Origin: a bacterium D16-50
GTDB lineage: Bacteria; Bacillota; Clostridia; Lachnospirales; Lachnospiraceae
Length of the DNA: 64,000 nucleotides
NCBI GenBank assembly: GCA_003612485.1
Contig: RAZA01000003.1
Coordinates: forward strand, 186,001 to 250,000
Direction: 5' to 3'
Positions 41,660-50,634 of this stretch are shown here, in pieces; position 1 is the first letter of the stretch, and every line of letters starts with the position of its first letter. The notes under the pieces were generated by a model. It made no database searches. It was not told the DNA's origin and saw only the letters and a program-made list of their open reading frames with translations. The position numbers and the translations under genes are program-made.

Positions 41660-43876
41660 TTAAAGAGCATTCTCCAATGAAAGCATTCTTATTCTATTTT
41701 CTATGATTTCTATGGTTTCATCCAGCGTCCTATCTCCCGCATAATAAGCCCCGGCCTCCTCCCCGATGATATGCGCCACCGCCGAGTTCTCCCTGCGCAT
41801 CAGCCGGATTCCGCCTATGATCTCTCTGATCTTATCTATATCTTCCTGACTTGCCGCATAGAAATCCATCCCTTCCGACCGATCTGCAAAAAGCGGCAGT
41901 TTAACAAGATTTCCGTTTTCATCCTCATAATACGCTATCTTGGATGCTTCAACAAGCTGCTCCTCAAGGCCGTCTTTTCTGGCAGAGAAATAATCATCCG
42001 GAGTCACAGACTCCCGCATCTCCTCCGCAAACAAACTCTCTATGAACCGCCAGGCCTCCTCCTTATTTGGGCTCCCCGAACTGATGCCGTAGCAGTTTAT
42101 GGGCACAAAAGCCATGCCGTTTCCCTCCGCTCCCGGAATCCCCGCATATCTGATATCATCGCCCCATTGGCCTTTCTCGTAAAGAAAAGATTCCGCCGAA
42201 GACAGCCATGTAAATTCCATAAATACTTTTCCGTCCCTTTTCATTTCATAATCAGAAATATAGACACGCTGTTCTGGCAAATATTCTGCAATCTTCAGAT
42301 ATGCTTCCAAGTTTTTCTGCCCCTCAGCCGCGCAGTATAATCCATATACCGCCAATATATCCGCAACATTCCCCCTATCTACGCCAAAAGCCAGATCTTC
42401 GTTTGCTGCCACACCCTTCAGGCATTCCGCCGGAGTCCAGACGCTCTCTCCTCCTGCCCATTCTTTCTTGGCAATCATGGTCTCTACGGCAAAATTAGTA
42501 GGCAGCATATACCGTTTGCCGTCAATTTCCAACGCCTCATAAAGCGGATCCACAAAATCCTCCGGTCCTATTACGTCGCTTTCTTCCAGATAAGCCGTCA
42601 GGTCCTCCAGCATCCCTGCTCTGCCCAGAGCGGCGTCGTTCACCAGATTGCTCTCGAAGCAGATGATGTCCGGCCCCCTTCCGGCAAGAATGTCATTGTA
42701 CATTTTGCCCACGGCCTCCGCCGTATCTTCCTGCCAATAATCCACGATGGATATGGTGTACTCCGACTCCTTGTTGTACTCTGCAGCAGCCCTCCTGATC
42801 CAATAGGCATCTCCAAAGCATCCCAATGTTAATTCCATAGGTTTATCAGGCTTTTCACCATCTATATAGGTCACATCCTTCAAAGTCCCCTCCTCATACA
42901 GAAGGCTATGCATATCGTCCCCAACCATATAAAAAGCCACTACATCTTCGCCTATGATTCCATAGTCCGCCCATGTACATAGGAGCATCGTTTCCCCTTC
43001 TTCATCACAGCTGTATAAGCAGGCATCCGTACACACCAGCGCATCTCCCTCAGAGGATCTTCCATATAGGTATCTCCCTGAGGCAGGCATATCCCCTACT
43101 CTCACCTTTTTTTCTCCGCCTTCACTGCACACATAAAAGTTCATTCCATAATTCTCATATACCTGCACAAATCTGTCTTTTTCGCTCATACAAATGACGT
43201 CATAATGCTCCTCATCCTCCCATATTTCTTCTGTCAGCATATTTCCGGCTCGATCCAGAAGCACATATCCGTCAGGCGAATAAATCAGGATGCCCCCATC
43301 CGGCACTGTCTGCACCTTCCACGCGCGGCAATCACTGCCCCCATCTTGAAGAAAGTCATTCAACCGCCGAACGCTCTCCTCGGCCTCGCCTATGCCACAA
43401 CGTTTCAAGTCAATGTTCTCCTCCGTTTCCGTCCTTTCTACCGTAATATAATATACTTTTCCATCTCCGTCCGGCCAATAATCCAAAACCTCCGTTGTTG
43501 TCCTATTCACTTGAAACAGCACCGTCGGCTCCATCCCTTCAAGAGAAAAACTCACAAAATAAAAGATTTCATTGGGCGTTTCCGTATCTTCCGGTACATC
43601 TTGATCTTCAGGTATGTCCTGATCCGCCGAATCATCCAACTCTTCCTCATGGTCTTCCAGAACGGAAAACACTATATTGCCCTCATTCGCCTTAATTCCC
43701 TGAATACCTCCCGCAGTACCCCTTCCGACATCACTGTAAAGAAACGTCTCCCACCGCTGTCCACTTTTATCCCATACTTGTGCCTGACTCTTATCGCCAT
43801 GCTGATTTATCGCGCAAGACGTCAAACACATGATGTATAATGTCAATATAACCGCAGATACAAGATACTTCCTCAT
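41660..43876 (-). CDS. Orphan solute-binding lipoprotein with propeller-like N-terminal half
   Basis: 738 residues. The signal peptide ends in a lipobox (IMCLTSCAIN). After an acidic linker (DQDIPEDQDVPEDTETP), residues ~100-330 are beta-rich with sensor-propeller-like strands (GDGKVYYITVERTE, GYVLLDRAGNML). The C-terminal ~390 residues form a type-1 extracellular solute-binding domain: LTLGCFGDAYWIRRAAAEYN, ILAGRGPDIICFE, MLPTNFAVETMIAKK. No ABC permease or ATPase genes are adjacent. Two related lipoproteins lie at 59233-64000 and share the C-terminal motif EEAGAYxAGDR/K. A 13-bp hairpin precedes the ribosome site. It may sense or scavenge an oligosaccharide; this is inference. Confidence 0.8.
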   Translation of the reverse strand: MRKYLVSAVILTLYIMCLTSCAINQHGDKSQAQVWDKSGQRWETFLYSDVGRGTAGGIQGIKANEGNIVFSVLEDHEEELDDSADQDIPEDQDVPEDTETPNEIFYFVSFSLEGMEPTVLFQVNRTTTEVLDYWPDGDGKVYYITVERTETEENIDLKRCGIGEAEESVRRLNDFLQDGGSDCRAWKVQTVPDGGILIYSPDGYVLLDRAGNMLTEEIWEDEEHYDVICMSEKDRFVQVYENYGMNFYVCSEGGEKKVRVGDMPASGRYLYGRSSEGDALVCTDACLYSCDEEGETMLLCTWADYGIIGEDVVAFYMVGDDMHSLLYEEGTLKDVTYIDGEKPDKPMELTLGCFGDAYWIRRAAAEYNKESEYTISIVDYWQEDTAEAVGKMYNDILAGRGPDIICFESNLVNDAALGRAGMLEDLTAYLEESDVIGPEDFVDPLYEALEIDGKRYMLPTNFAVETMIAKKEWAGGESVWTPAECLKGVAANEDLAFGVDRGNVADILAVYGLYCAAEGQKNLEAYLKIAEYLPEQRVYISDYEMKRDGKVFMEFTWLSSAESFLYEKGQWGDDIRYAGIPGAEGNGMAFVPINCYGISSGSPNKEEAWRFIESLFAEEMRESVTPDDYFSARKDGLEEQLVEASKIAYYEDENGNLVKLPLFADRSEGMDFYAASQEDIDKIREIIGGIRLMRRENSAVAHIIGEEAGAYYAGDRTLDETIEIIENRIRMLSLENAL

Positions 43877-43905
43877 ACAGTCCTCCCTTTTGATTCCCCA
43901 AAATT

Positions 43906-43939
43906 CTCAGGGCAGGATTCCCTGTCATCCTGCCCTGAG
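43906..43939 (-). promoter_or_regulatory. Hairpin in the lipoprotein leader
   Basis: Perfect 13-bp stem CTCAGGGCAGGAT/ATCCTGCCCTGAG with an 8-nt loop, ending 29 bp before the ATG at 43876 and just upstream of its GGGAGG. No proper T-run follows, so a control or stabilising role in the leader RNA is more likely than termination. Confidence 0.55.
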
Positions 43940-44120
43940 ATCCATCTATACCCACTTATCAGTAAATAGATTTTTATCTAACACTCTTGAGCGTGACCTT
44001 GCGGTATTTATTAGCCCATCCCACCAATGTGCTTTTTCCTGAATTGATTTACTGATTGCCTTGTACAAGACTATTCATTATTGGGAACCCTTTTCAGAAT
44101 ATAAAAATTTGCAGAAATCT

Positions 44121-44186
44121 TCAAGGGACAGAGTGGTTGAAAAAGATTAACTTTATTTAATCTTTTTCAACCACTCTGTCCCTTGA
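44121..44186. repeat. 30-bp perfect inverted repeat, probable terminator
   Basis: Arms at 44121-44150 and 44157-44186 are perfectly complementary over 30 bp (TCAAGGGACAGAGTGGTTGA at the outer end) around a 6-nt loop. It lies ~50 bp past the regulator stop on the minus strand. The length is well above that of a usual terminator. Confidence 0.85.
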
Positions 44187-44234
44187 CACATATGATTTCC
44201 AACAAATATAATGAATCATCTCGCGTAAAGATCA

Positions 44235-46199
44235 CTATAGTCTCTCCAACTTTTTTAAATAGAATTCCTCATCATTGCTTTTAGCCAATTTGCTGAGAAC
44301 AACACATCTTGTCAGTTCCTCTGTATCATCCAATGCTTTAGATATAAAAATTCCCTTTTTTACCCTCTCCTTGTAGTTCCACCATCTATCGTATAGACTA
44401 TCATGAAGCATCCACAATCTGCGAGCCCTAAGGCATCCTTCTATCATTTTCCTACTATGCCAATCTGCTTTGTCGTATTCTCCCATGTTGCCCCATAGGC
44501 TCCTTGTGTATCCCATAATAACTTCATACATACCCATGACAACTTCATACAATTCATCCTCTATATAAGGACGATACATCTCTTCAAACCGTCTCATACA
44601 AGTCAAAAGCTCTTCCCCCTGCCTATCCATGACCTGCATCATATTAAGTATGCATAGCTGCTCCTCATAGGTCAAATATTTCTCTCCCTCCTGCAAAAAT
44701 GCATCATATGGCAGGGTCAGTTCCAATACTGTGCGCATCTTTTTAAGATAGTCTTCTTTCTCAATATTCATCCTGCCCAATTGGATCAGCAGCTCTTTTC
44801 GCATCAATGCTTGTTGATTGCTCCTTATCTTTGTTGATACCAGCTTTTTAACTTTCTCTAATAGTCGTTCCGATTCCATCCATTGATACTTGTTGCAGCT
44901 TTCTCTTAGTTGCTCCATTAACTTATGAGCCTCAGAGCTATCTGTTACCAATTCCGTCCTAGTAAGCTCTCCTGACAGTCCAAGACGTTCAAAAAGTCTT
45001 TTCACAATTGCCCGCTGCGGAACCGTCCTGCAGCTTTCCAAGCGCCTTAAAGTCTTCACGCTGCAAATCCCCTCACACAACTCTTTTGCATTGATTCCAA
45101 GCATCCTCCTCCGAATACGAATCACGTCATTTATGCAGGACACCCCTTTCATAACATAGAGATAACAATAGTCAGATGTTTTTGGCGGAACACCAAACTC
45201 CGTATAGACAGACTCCAGAGCCCTCCTCCAATTTATCGTTTCCTGACAGATAACTTGCAGCGTTTCCTTGTCCTCAATGTTGTCACACTCTCCTTGTAGA
45301 CTATTAAGCAACTTTTCCCTCATGAAAAGGATTTCCCAGAGAAAATACATCCTTCCATTATCTCGCAGGATCTCTAAAGCATGATCGCAGTGCCGCAAAA
45401 GCTGATATATGGTCTTGTCATCGAAAGGTTTCGATCCTATCTTTCCCATCTGCCTGAACCCATTTGCCTCATTTTCTTTCTCCGGACCGCAAGACACCAT
45501 TGACCTATATAGGTAATATACAGCCTTGGGATATAATTTTGCCTTCCCTCGTCTATCCAACGATTTGGCCTCAATATATTCCACTATTTCCCTATATCTG
45601 GAGAATCGCTCCCCTTCTTTTCTGTGTCGTTCCGCCTCCAGCATCAGATTTAGCTCCTTAAGCGACAATATCAGCGTCATAATAGGTCTTTTCTCATACA
45701 TTGGAACGGTGAGTTTCAAGGCCTTCAAAAAAAGCATACCCAGCTCTTCTTTGCAATCACCCACAAAATCTTGTATCTGTGCCTGCATACTAAGATAAAA
45801 TTGCATTTCCAACTTATCTACAGCAAGATATCCTACATTGCAGCACTCACTATCCGATCTAATTGCATCCGTCAACTTATTGCAATATCTATTATGATAT
45901 TCCTTCAAAAGACGCTCTGCTTCACCGAACTTCTCAAAAGAAATACAATGGATAATATGATGCCTCTCCCCCCATCTTTGATATTCGGCATAATCCATGT
46001 AAATCTCATAATCCTCAGCACCTACTCCCAGCCTCTCCAAAATCGCCTCCTCCAAGAGCCGATCCAGCTTTCTTGTCCCAGTCTCCAGATACGACACCTC
46101 CTGAAATGAACATAAGCCCTCACAGAGCGATAGAATGGAAATACCATTTTCGTGGCGCAGGTTTTCAACATACTCACTAAATCTTGTCTCCTCTTTCAT
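44235..46199 (-). CDS. Tandem-duplicated XRE-type HTH/helical-repeat regulator
   Basis: 654 residues from the ATG at 46199, chosen because GGGGG is 8 bp upstream. An HTH near the N-terminus (SILSLCEGLCSFQEVSYLET) is followed by ~300 residues of helical, TPR-like repeats. A second HTH then appears around residue 370 (NAKELCEGICSVKTLRRLES) with another helical block, so the protein looks like two copies of an HTH-TPR regulator in one chain. Rgg/PlcR-type regulators with TPRs bind signal peptides, which suggests, but does not show, a similar role here. It precedes the orphan lipoprotein gene on the same strand. Confidence 0.75.
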   Translation of the reverse strand: MKEETRFSEYVENLRHENGISILSLCEGLCSFQEVSYLETGTRKLDRLLEEAILERLGVGAEDYEIYMDYAEYQRWGERHHIIHCISFEKFGEAERLLKEYHNRYCNKLTDAIRSDSECCNVGYLAVDKLEMQFYLSMQAQIQDFVGDCKEELGMLFLKALKLTVPMYEKRPIMTLILSLKELNLMLEAERHRKEGERFSRYREIVEYIEAKSLDRRGKAKLYPKAVYYLYRSMVSCGPEKENEANGFRQMGKIGSKPFDDKTIYQLLRHCDHALEILRDNGRMYFLWEILFMREKLLNSLQGECDNIEDKETLQVICQETINWRRALESVYTEFGVPPKTSDYCYLYVMKGVSCINDVIRIRRRMLGINAKELCEGICSVKTLRRLESCRTVPQRAIVKRLFERLGLSGELTRTELVTDSSEAHKLMEQLRESCNKYQWMESERLLEKVKKLVSTKIRSNQQALMRKELLIQLGRMNIEKEDYLKKMRTVLELTLPYDAFLQEGEKYLTYEEQLCILNMMQVMDRQGEELLTCMRRFEEMYRPYIEDELYEVVMGMYEVIMGYTRSLWGNMGEYDKADWHSRKMIEGCLRARRLWMLHDSLYDRWWNYKERVKKGIFISKALDDTEELTRCVVLSKLAKSNDEEFYLKKLERL

Positions 46200-46425
46200 T
46201 CGCATTGCCCCCTTCATTCATGTGTCGTCAGTTTCCTGCGTCTATGAGTACCTTTATGCCTCTAAAATAAAAGCATAACATTTGATTTTCTTCCCCAAAA
46301 TTCCCCCAATCCAGCTGCCCCATTCCCACTGTCCTGCCCATTGCCGTCCGCTCGAATCTTGTACGCTTTCTTCATGCTTTAGTTAGAATTATACTTTGCA
46401 GCACTTCACAAAGCAAGAATATTCC

Positions 46426-46480
46426 TTGACAGTGACTATTTATTGTATTAATATATATTTAGTAATGCTAAATATATATT
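46426..46480 (+). promoter_or_regulatory. Consensus promoter with overlapping palindromic operator
   Basis: TTGACA at 46426-46431, exact 17-bp spacer, TATA box TAATAT at 46449-46454. A perfect palindrome with 13-bp arms (AATATATATTTAG at 46450-46462; complement at 46468-46480, 5-bp centre) covers the -10 and the start site. This is a strong repressible promoter for the YhfC-DUF1294 pair; the repressor is not identified. Confidence 0.8.
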
Positions 46481-46534
46481 TTGCGGCTAAACTGCACTTT
46501 TCAGTGTCGTTTGCAGAAAAAGGAGGTTTTATCT

Positions 46535-47374
46535 ATGGTAAGCGCATCAGTGATCACAGCGGTTTGCGTGACTTTGTTTTTAACTCTCTTCCTGCCCCTG
46601 ATCCTTTATGTGGTTTATGGTGCAAGAAACAAAGGAAAGGGAGTCTGGACTGCATGGCTGCTGGGAGCCGCAGGCTTCTTCGTATTTCAGGTCGTTATCC
46701 GGCTTCCCCTATTGAGCCTGCTTTCTTTGAATCAGGGCTTTCAGGCCTTCGCCGCCAAGCACTATGTCCTATACTGCCTTGCTCTGGCTTTCACCGCAGG
46801 CCTCTTCGAAGTGGCCGGCAGGTATGTCGTAGCAAAGGTCATGGCAAAGCAGCTCACCTTCCACAAAGGCTTCGCTGCCGGAATGGGACATGGCGGAATA
46901 GAATCCATGATTATCGTGGGAATGACCTATATAAACAATCTGCTGTACATCCTGATGATCAACAGCGGAACCTTCGATCAGCTGGTTGGTCAGACGGAAC
47001 AGCTGGGCGTAGACTCCAGCGCATTGTACATGGCCAAGGATGCCCTTATAAGCACCGGACCGGCCATGTTCTATCTGGCCGGATACGAGAGAATCCTGAC
47101 CATGATATTCCATGTTGCCTTAAGCCTGCTGGTATGCTACTCCGTATGGAACAAAAAGGCAGTTCAAGGCGTCATCGCCTGCCTATTGATCCACACTGCG
47201 GCGGATTTCGTGGCGCCTCTCATCAGCGGAATGTCCACGGAATATATGGGAAACATCCTCTCACCCACCACTGCTTACATTCTGATCTATGTGTTCCTGA
47301 CCGGCATGGCAGTGCTGTCCGTGGCAGGAATTCTCCTGATCCGCAAAAGCTGGAAGCGAAAGGAGAGCGCCTGA
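46535..47374 (+). CDS. YhfC family intramembrane protein
   Basis: 279 residues from the ATG at 46535, with AGGAGG 8 bp upstream. About eight membrane helices are visible. FEVAGRYVVAKVM, GFAAGMGHGGIESMI and LLIHTAADFVAPL carry the glutamate and histidine residues expected of YhfC-type putative intramembrane metalloproteases (CPBP-like). Function is unverified. Its stop overlaps the next start (TGATG). Confidence 0.85.
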   Translation: MVSASVITAVCVTLFLTLFLPLILYVVYGARNKGKGVWTAWLLGAAGFFVFQVVIRLPLLSLLSLNQGFQAFAAKHYVLYCLALAFTAGLFEVAGRYVVAKVMAKQLTFHKGFAAGMGHGGIESMIIVGMTYINNLLYILMINSGTFDQLVGQTEQLGVDSSALYMAKDALISTGPAMFYLAGYERILTMIFHVALSLLVCYSVWNKKAVQGVIACLLIHTAADFVAPLISGMSTEYMGNILSPTTAYILIYVFLTGMAVLSVAGILLIRKSWKRKESA

Positions 47375-47655
47375 TGAACTCTCTGTTTTTTCCTATCGCC
47401 ACGGTCTATCTTGTCATAATGAACCTCTTAGGCTTTGCCATGATGGGGATAGACAAAAAAAGAGCCGTCCGAGGTGCTTGGCGCATCTCGGAGGCTTCTC
47501 TGTTTGGCGCCGCCCTTCTAGGCGGAGCGCTGGGCTCCACTCTGGGCATGCATTTCTTTCATCACAAGACCAGACACTGGTATTTCAGATATGGCCTGCC
47601 TGCCATCTTTGTGGCTCAGGCCTTGTTTCTAGGTTGGCTGGCGCTTCGGCTGTGA
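47374..47655 (+). CDS. DUF1294 family membrane protein
   Basis: 93 residues starting at the ATG that overlaps the YhfC stop (TGATG), hence translationally coupled. MNLLGFAMMGIDKKRAVRGA, RISEASLFGAALLGGALGST and MHFFHHKTRHWYFRYGLP are the DUF1294 signature. There are three membrane helices. Function unknown. Confidence 0.9.
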   Translation: MNSLFFPIATVYLVIMNLLGFAMMGIDKKRAVRGAWRISEASLFGAALLGGALGSTLGMHFFHHKTRHWYFRYGLPAIFVAQALFLGWLALRL

Positions 47656-47673
47656 ACCAGTTTTGTAGTCATG

Positions 47674-47778
47674 CATAGCAGTGGCTTCAAACCGTCTCCG
47701 CAGTCCTACATAGCAGCGGCTCCAAACCGTCTCCGCAGTCCTGCATAGCAGCAGCTTAAGTCCGTCCTCACAGCCCGA
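47674..47778. repeat. 35-bp tandem repeat, three copies
   Basis: Units begin at 47674, 47709 and 47744 with CATAGCAGYGGCT or CATAGCAGCAGCT. The first two are almost identical and the third has drifted. It lies between the DUF1294 stop and the convergent DegV stop. Confidence 0.75.
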
Positions 47779-47800
47779 TAAGACCATTGCGCCGCCCTTT

Positions 47801-48640
47801 TTAGGCTGTCACAATCACTCCGCCGTCATTGGCATACATGGTACTGACGCCACGCATATCCATGATGATGCACTCCCTGAAGCGCACCTTCTCCAGAATC
47901 ATCTTCTTCACCTGCTCCGCCCGGTCCGGCGCGTTGCAGTGGGTGATCACCAGCCGCTTCTCCTCCGGCCCCTTCACCTCCTTGGCCACCAGCTCCGCCA
48001 TGCGGCTCAGGGCCTTCTTGATGCCGATGGTCTGGCTGCGCTGTATGATCTCTCCCTTGTCAGCGCCCATGACGGGTTTGATGCTCAAGGTGGAAGCCAC
48101 CAGCGCCTTCACTCCGGTGAGCCTGCCGTTCTTGCGCAGGGTCTCCAGATTATCCAGCACGAAATAAGTCTGCAGATTGTCCCGAAACTCCTCGATGCGT
48201 TCCACGATCTCCTCAAAGGGAAGCCCCGCCTCCTCCAGATCAACCAGCTTCAGCGCGATCTGAGTCTCACCGCCGCTGGCGGACCGGGAATCCACCACAT
48301 GAATCTTCTTGTCCCCGTATTTCTCATGGTACAGCTTCTTCCCCAGCTCGGCGCTGTTGTAGCTGCCGCTCAGAGGAGAGGAAAGCGTCACCGCGTAGAC
48401 ATGCTCTGCCTCAGGCTCACCATAGCTCTCCATAAAGCGCTCCGGAGACGGGCAGGAGGACTTGGGGCACTTGGGAGACTCGGCCACCTTCCTCAGAAAC
48501 TCCGCTTGATCGAAATTCTCGTCGTCCAGAATCTTGTACTCACCGACCTCCAGCCCCAGAGGCACCCTCTCGAATCTGTGGTCCCCAAGCAGCTCTGCAG
48601 GAAGCTCGCCGCAGCTGTCCAAAACAATCTTGTAACTCAT
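47801..48640 (-). CDS. DegV family (FakB-like) fatty-acid-binding protein
   Basis: 279 residues. YKIVLDSCGELPAELL, CPKSSCPSPERFMESY, TLSSPLSGSYNSAELG and VVDSRSASGGE are DegV hallmarks; the serine-rich segments line the lipid pocket. FakB proteins present fatty acids to the FakA kinase for phosphorylation. The ATG at 48640 follows GGAGAG. FakA is not in the window. It is divergent from the DUF5721-like gene. Confidence 0.93.
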   Translation of the reverse strand: MSYKIVLDSCGELPAELLGDHRFERVPLGLEVGEYKILDDENFDQAEFLRKVAESPKCPKSSCPSPERFMESYGEPEAEHVYAVTLSSPLSGSYNSAELGKKLYHEKYGDKKIHVVDSRSASGGETQIALKLVDLEEAGLPFEEIVERIEEFRDNLQTYFVLDNLETLRKNGRLTGVKALVASTLSIKPVMGADKGEIIQRSQTIGIKKALSRMAELVAKEVKGPEEKRLVITHCNAPDRAEQVKKMILEKVRFRECIIMDMRGVSTMYANDGGVIVTA

Positions 48641-48743
48641 AACATGCTCTCCAATCCGGTTTATTGCGTTTTCATTTCAATGTAATATAGTTTTCATTAC
48701 TATGTATCATAGCATAAGCCATATAGATCTGTAAAGCATATTA

Positions 48744-48772
48744 TTGAAATTTTTCAGGGAATGGGCTATAAT
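48744..48772 (+). promoter_or_regulatory. Sigma-A-type promoter
   Basis: TTGAAA (48744-48749), 17-bp spacer, TATAAT (48767-48772), 56 bp before the start at 48829. Confidence 0.65.
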
Positions 48773-48828
48773 CAGTCTAAGCACTTGGAATCGGGATCCA
48801 TTGGAATAGGAGGACTTTCAAAAATAGA

Positions 48829-49338
48829 ATGATAGCGCTGCAGATTACTTCCATGAAACAATTTATGAACCAGCTTCTGGTGTCCGATGCTTTCGAGCCC
48901 TTCCTGCTGGAGGAGGCTTCCATCGGCGCCGCCTGCACCTTTGCCATAGACGGGCGGATTAACCATGAATTCTTCGCCGGTGAGGATTCCTCCGGCGAAC
49001 CAGCCCCTGACGAAAAATATGACTTCCGTCCCTGGAGCGAAATAAAGGGACTGTGCTTTGACCTGATCAAAGGAAAGCGCACCCCCCTATTCTTTCGTTT
49101 CGTGCTGCATCTGATGCCGGAAAAGGCCGCCGCCCTATTGGAGAAGGAGGGCTGCGACGTGGATCCCTCCCAGATAAAAGCTCTGGTGCTGAATATCCGC
49201 TACGACGGTTCCAAGACCATACTCACCACCGGAACCGCCTTCCACACCTTCCTTCCGTCCAAGGCACCTGACGCTATCTGGGACAAATCCCTCAGAAAAT
49301 ATCTGGACGCAAAGGGAATCCTCTACGAATCTCTGTGA
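48829..49338 (+). CDS. Conserved hypothetical protein, DUF5721-like
   Basis: 169 residues, soluble, no signal peptide. Sequence such as MKQFMNQLLVSDAFEPFLLE, FRPWSEIKGLCFDLIKGKRT and GTAFHTFLPSKAPDAIWDKS matches my memory of a Clostridia-specific DUF (DUF5721). AGGAGG lies ~16 bp before the ATG, rather far, so an alternative start is possible. The promoter at 48744 serves it as a single gene. Function unknown. Confidence 0.7.
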   Translation: MIALQITSMKQFMNQLLVSDAFEPFLLEEASIGAACTFAIDGRINHEFFAGEDSSGEPAPDEKYDFRPWSEIKGLCFDLIKGKRTPLFFRFVLHLMPEKAAALLEKEGCDVDPSQIKALVLNIRYDGSKTILTTGTAFHTFLPSKAPDAIWDKSLRKYLDAKGILYESL

Positions 49339-49352
49339 GCCTACATCCGAAT

Positions 49353-49712
49353 TCAGCTCTTCATCTTGGATCTGAACACAAGGCTCGCAAGATATCCGAA
49401 GATCAATGCCGCCGAAGTTCCTACGGCTCCCGCCTTGAAGCCTCCGGCGAACAGTCCCAGCAGCCCCTGTTCATCCACCGCTTCCCTGACGCCCTTCATC
49501 AGCACATTGCCGAACCCCAGCAGAGGAACACCCGCTCCGGCTCCTGCATACTCCTGAAAGGGCTCGTACCAGCCCAGAAAGCTGATAACGGCTCCCGTCA
49601 CCACCAGCAGCACCATAATGCGCCCGGGCATCATCTTCGTCTTTTCCATCAGAATCTGTACCAGGGCGCAGATAAGTCCGCCTACCCAAAATGCATTTAC
49701 ATAATCCATCAT
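49353..49712 (-). CDS. spoVAE: Stage V sporulation protein AE
   Basis: 119 residues, the size of SpoVAE (SpoVAEb). Four membrane segments and the conserved FWVGGLICALVQILMEKTKM, GAGAGVPLLGFGNVLMKGV and GGFKAGAVGTSAALIFGYLA are typical. It forms part of the spore inner-membrane channel that moves dipicolinic acid with SpoVAC and SpoVAD. It is separated from spoVAD by three other genes here, and no spoVAC is seen in the window. Confidence 0.95.
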   Translation of the reverse strand: MMDYVNAFWVGGLICALVQILMEKTKMMPGRIMVLLVVTGAVISFLGWYEPFQEYAGAGAGVPLLGFGNVLMKGVREAVDEQGLLGLFAGGFKAGAVGTSAALIFGYLASLVFRSKMKS

Positions 49713-49907
49713 TTGACCTACTCCTTTTTCTATTCAGGCGCTTCAAGTCTCTGCCAATGCTTTTCACGCACTCGGCGCACGTCCCGAGATCGCGGGCAAG
49801 AAGCATGGTGTTAGTATCTGTCAAAGACGGAAAACTATACTGTGGGGCGGCATTTTAAATAATTGTAAACAGCATCCTTCAACCCAGAACTTACTCAGGA
49901 TCCTGCG

Positions 49908-50279
49908 TCATACCTCGGCTATGACCTCTACCTCGCACAGGACGTTCTTGGGCAGAGTCTTCACGGCAACACAGCTTCTGGCGGGATTCTCCGTGAAATA
50001 TCTGGCATATACCTCATTGAACGCTGCAAAGTCGCCCATGTCCGCCAGAAAACAAGTCGTCTTTATCACTCTTGTGTAATTAGTCCCTGCTTCTGCCAGC
50101 AGAGCGCCCACATTCTTCATGACCAGCTCCGCCTGCTCCTTGATGTCTTCCCCCTCTACGTTGCCTGTAGCCGGATTGATGGGAATCTGGCCTGATGCAA
50201 ACAACATCCCGTTTGAAATGATACCCTGAGAATAAGGCCCGATCGCCGCCGGCGCCTTGTCTGTAGAAACCTTACGCAT
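49908..50279 (-). CDS. ridA: RidA family deaminase
   Basis: 123 residues. KAPAAIGPYSQGIISNGMLF, ASGQIPINPATG, and near the C-terminus ENPARSCVAVKTLPKNVLCE with the catalytic arginine (PARSC) fit archetypal RidA, which hydrolyses reactive enamines/imines made by PLP enzymes. ATG at 50279 follows AGAGGAGG. It lies between spoVAE and a small unknown gene on the same strand. Confidence 0.93.
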   Translation of the reverse strand: MRKVSTDKAPAAIGPYSQGIISNGMLFASGQIPINPATGNVEGEDIKEQAELVMKNVGALLAEAGTNYTRVIKTTCFLADMGDFAAFNEVYARYFTENPARSCVAVKTLPKNVLCEVEVIAEV

Positions 50280-50349
50280 ACTGTTTTCCTCCTCTTTTCA
50301 AACCTTCTATCTTTTGAACTTCTGAACTCCCTCTTTTTGTTTCCTTCCC

Positions 50350-50592
50350 CTATTTCTTCATATCTACTTCTGGTTCGTCAAATTCTGCAGTCACATAAAA
50401 ACCTCTGGCATTTTCCACGATATCCGCCACAACGCCCTCCCGGCTTTTCAGTCTGTACCGGAAAGGTATGTTTGCCGACATGGCCAGCGCAGGATCTATC
50501 ACATAATAATAATTGCTGGGAAGCAGGCCCTCCGTCACCGTAATTTTCTGTCCCGTCTCCAGAAGTCCCTGCCGCTCCATCTTGAATTCCAT
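50350..50592 (-). CDS. Small hypothetical protein
   Basis: 80 residues from the ATG at 50592 (MEFKMERQGLLETGQKITV); a TTG start 11 codons earlier (50625) is possible. ITVTEGLLPSNYYYVIDPAL and EGVVADIVENARGFYVTAEF suggest a small beta-barrel-like protein. It starts 9-42 bp after the zinc-ribbon gene stop and may form a pair with it. Not recognised. Confidence 0.6.
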   Translation of the reverse strand: MEFKMERQGLLETGQKITVTEGLLPSNYYYVIDPALAMSANIPFRYRLKSREGVVADIVENARGFYVTAEFDEPEVDMKK

Positions 50593-50634
50593 TCTTCTCA
50601 AAGAATCAACCCGCTTTCCAAACAAAACACTAGC

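Larger units (their letters stand above)
43877..44234. other. Intergenic region with two strong hairpins
   Basis: 358 bp between the HTH regulator stop and the lipoprotein start. It holds the leader hairpin (43906-43939) and the 30-bp inverted repeat (44121-44186); nothing else recognised. Confidence 0.6.

Noticed and set aside
46396..47373. 5' part of a 419-codon plus-strand frame
   Set aside because: Only its last 93 codons (DUF1294, from 47374) are real. The upstream part overlaps YhfC in another frame and crosses the promoter-operator.
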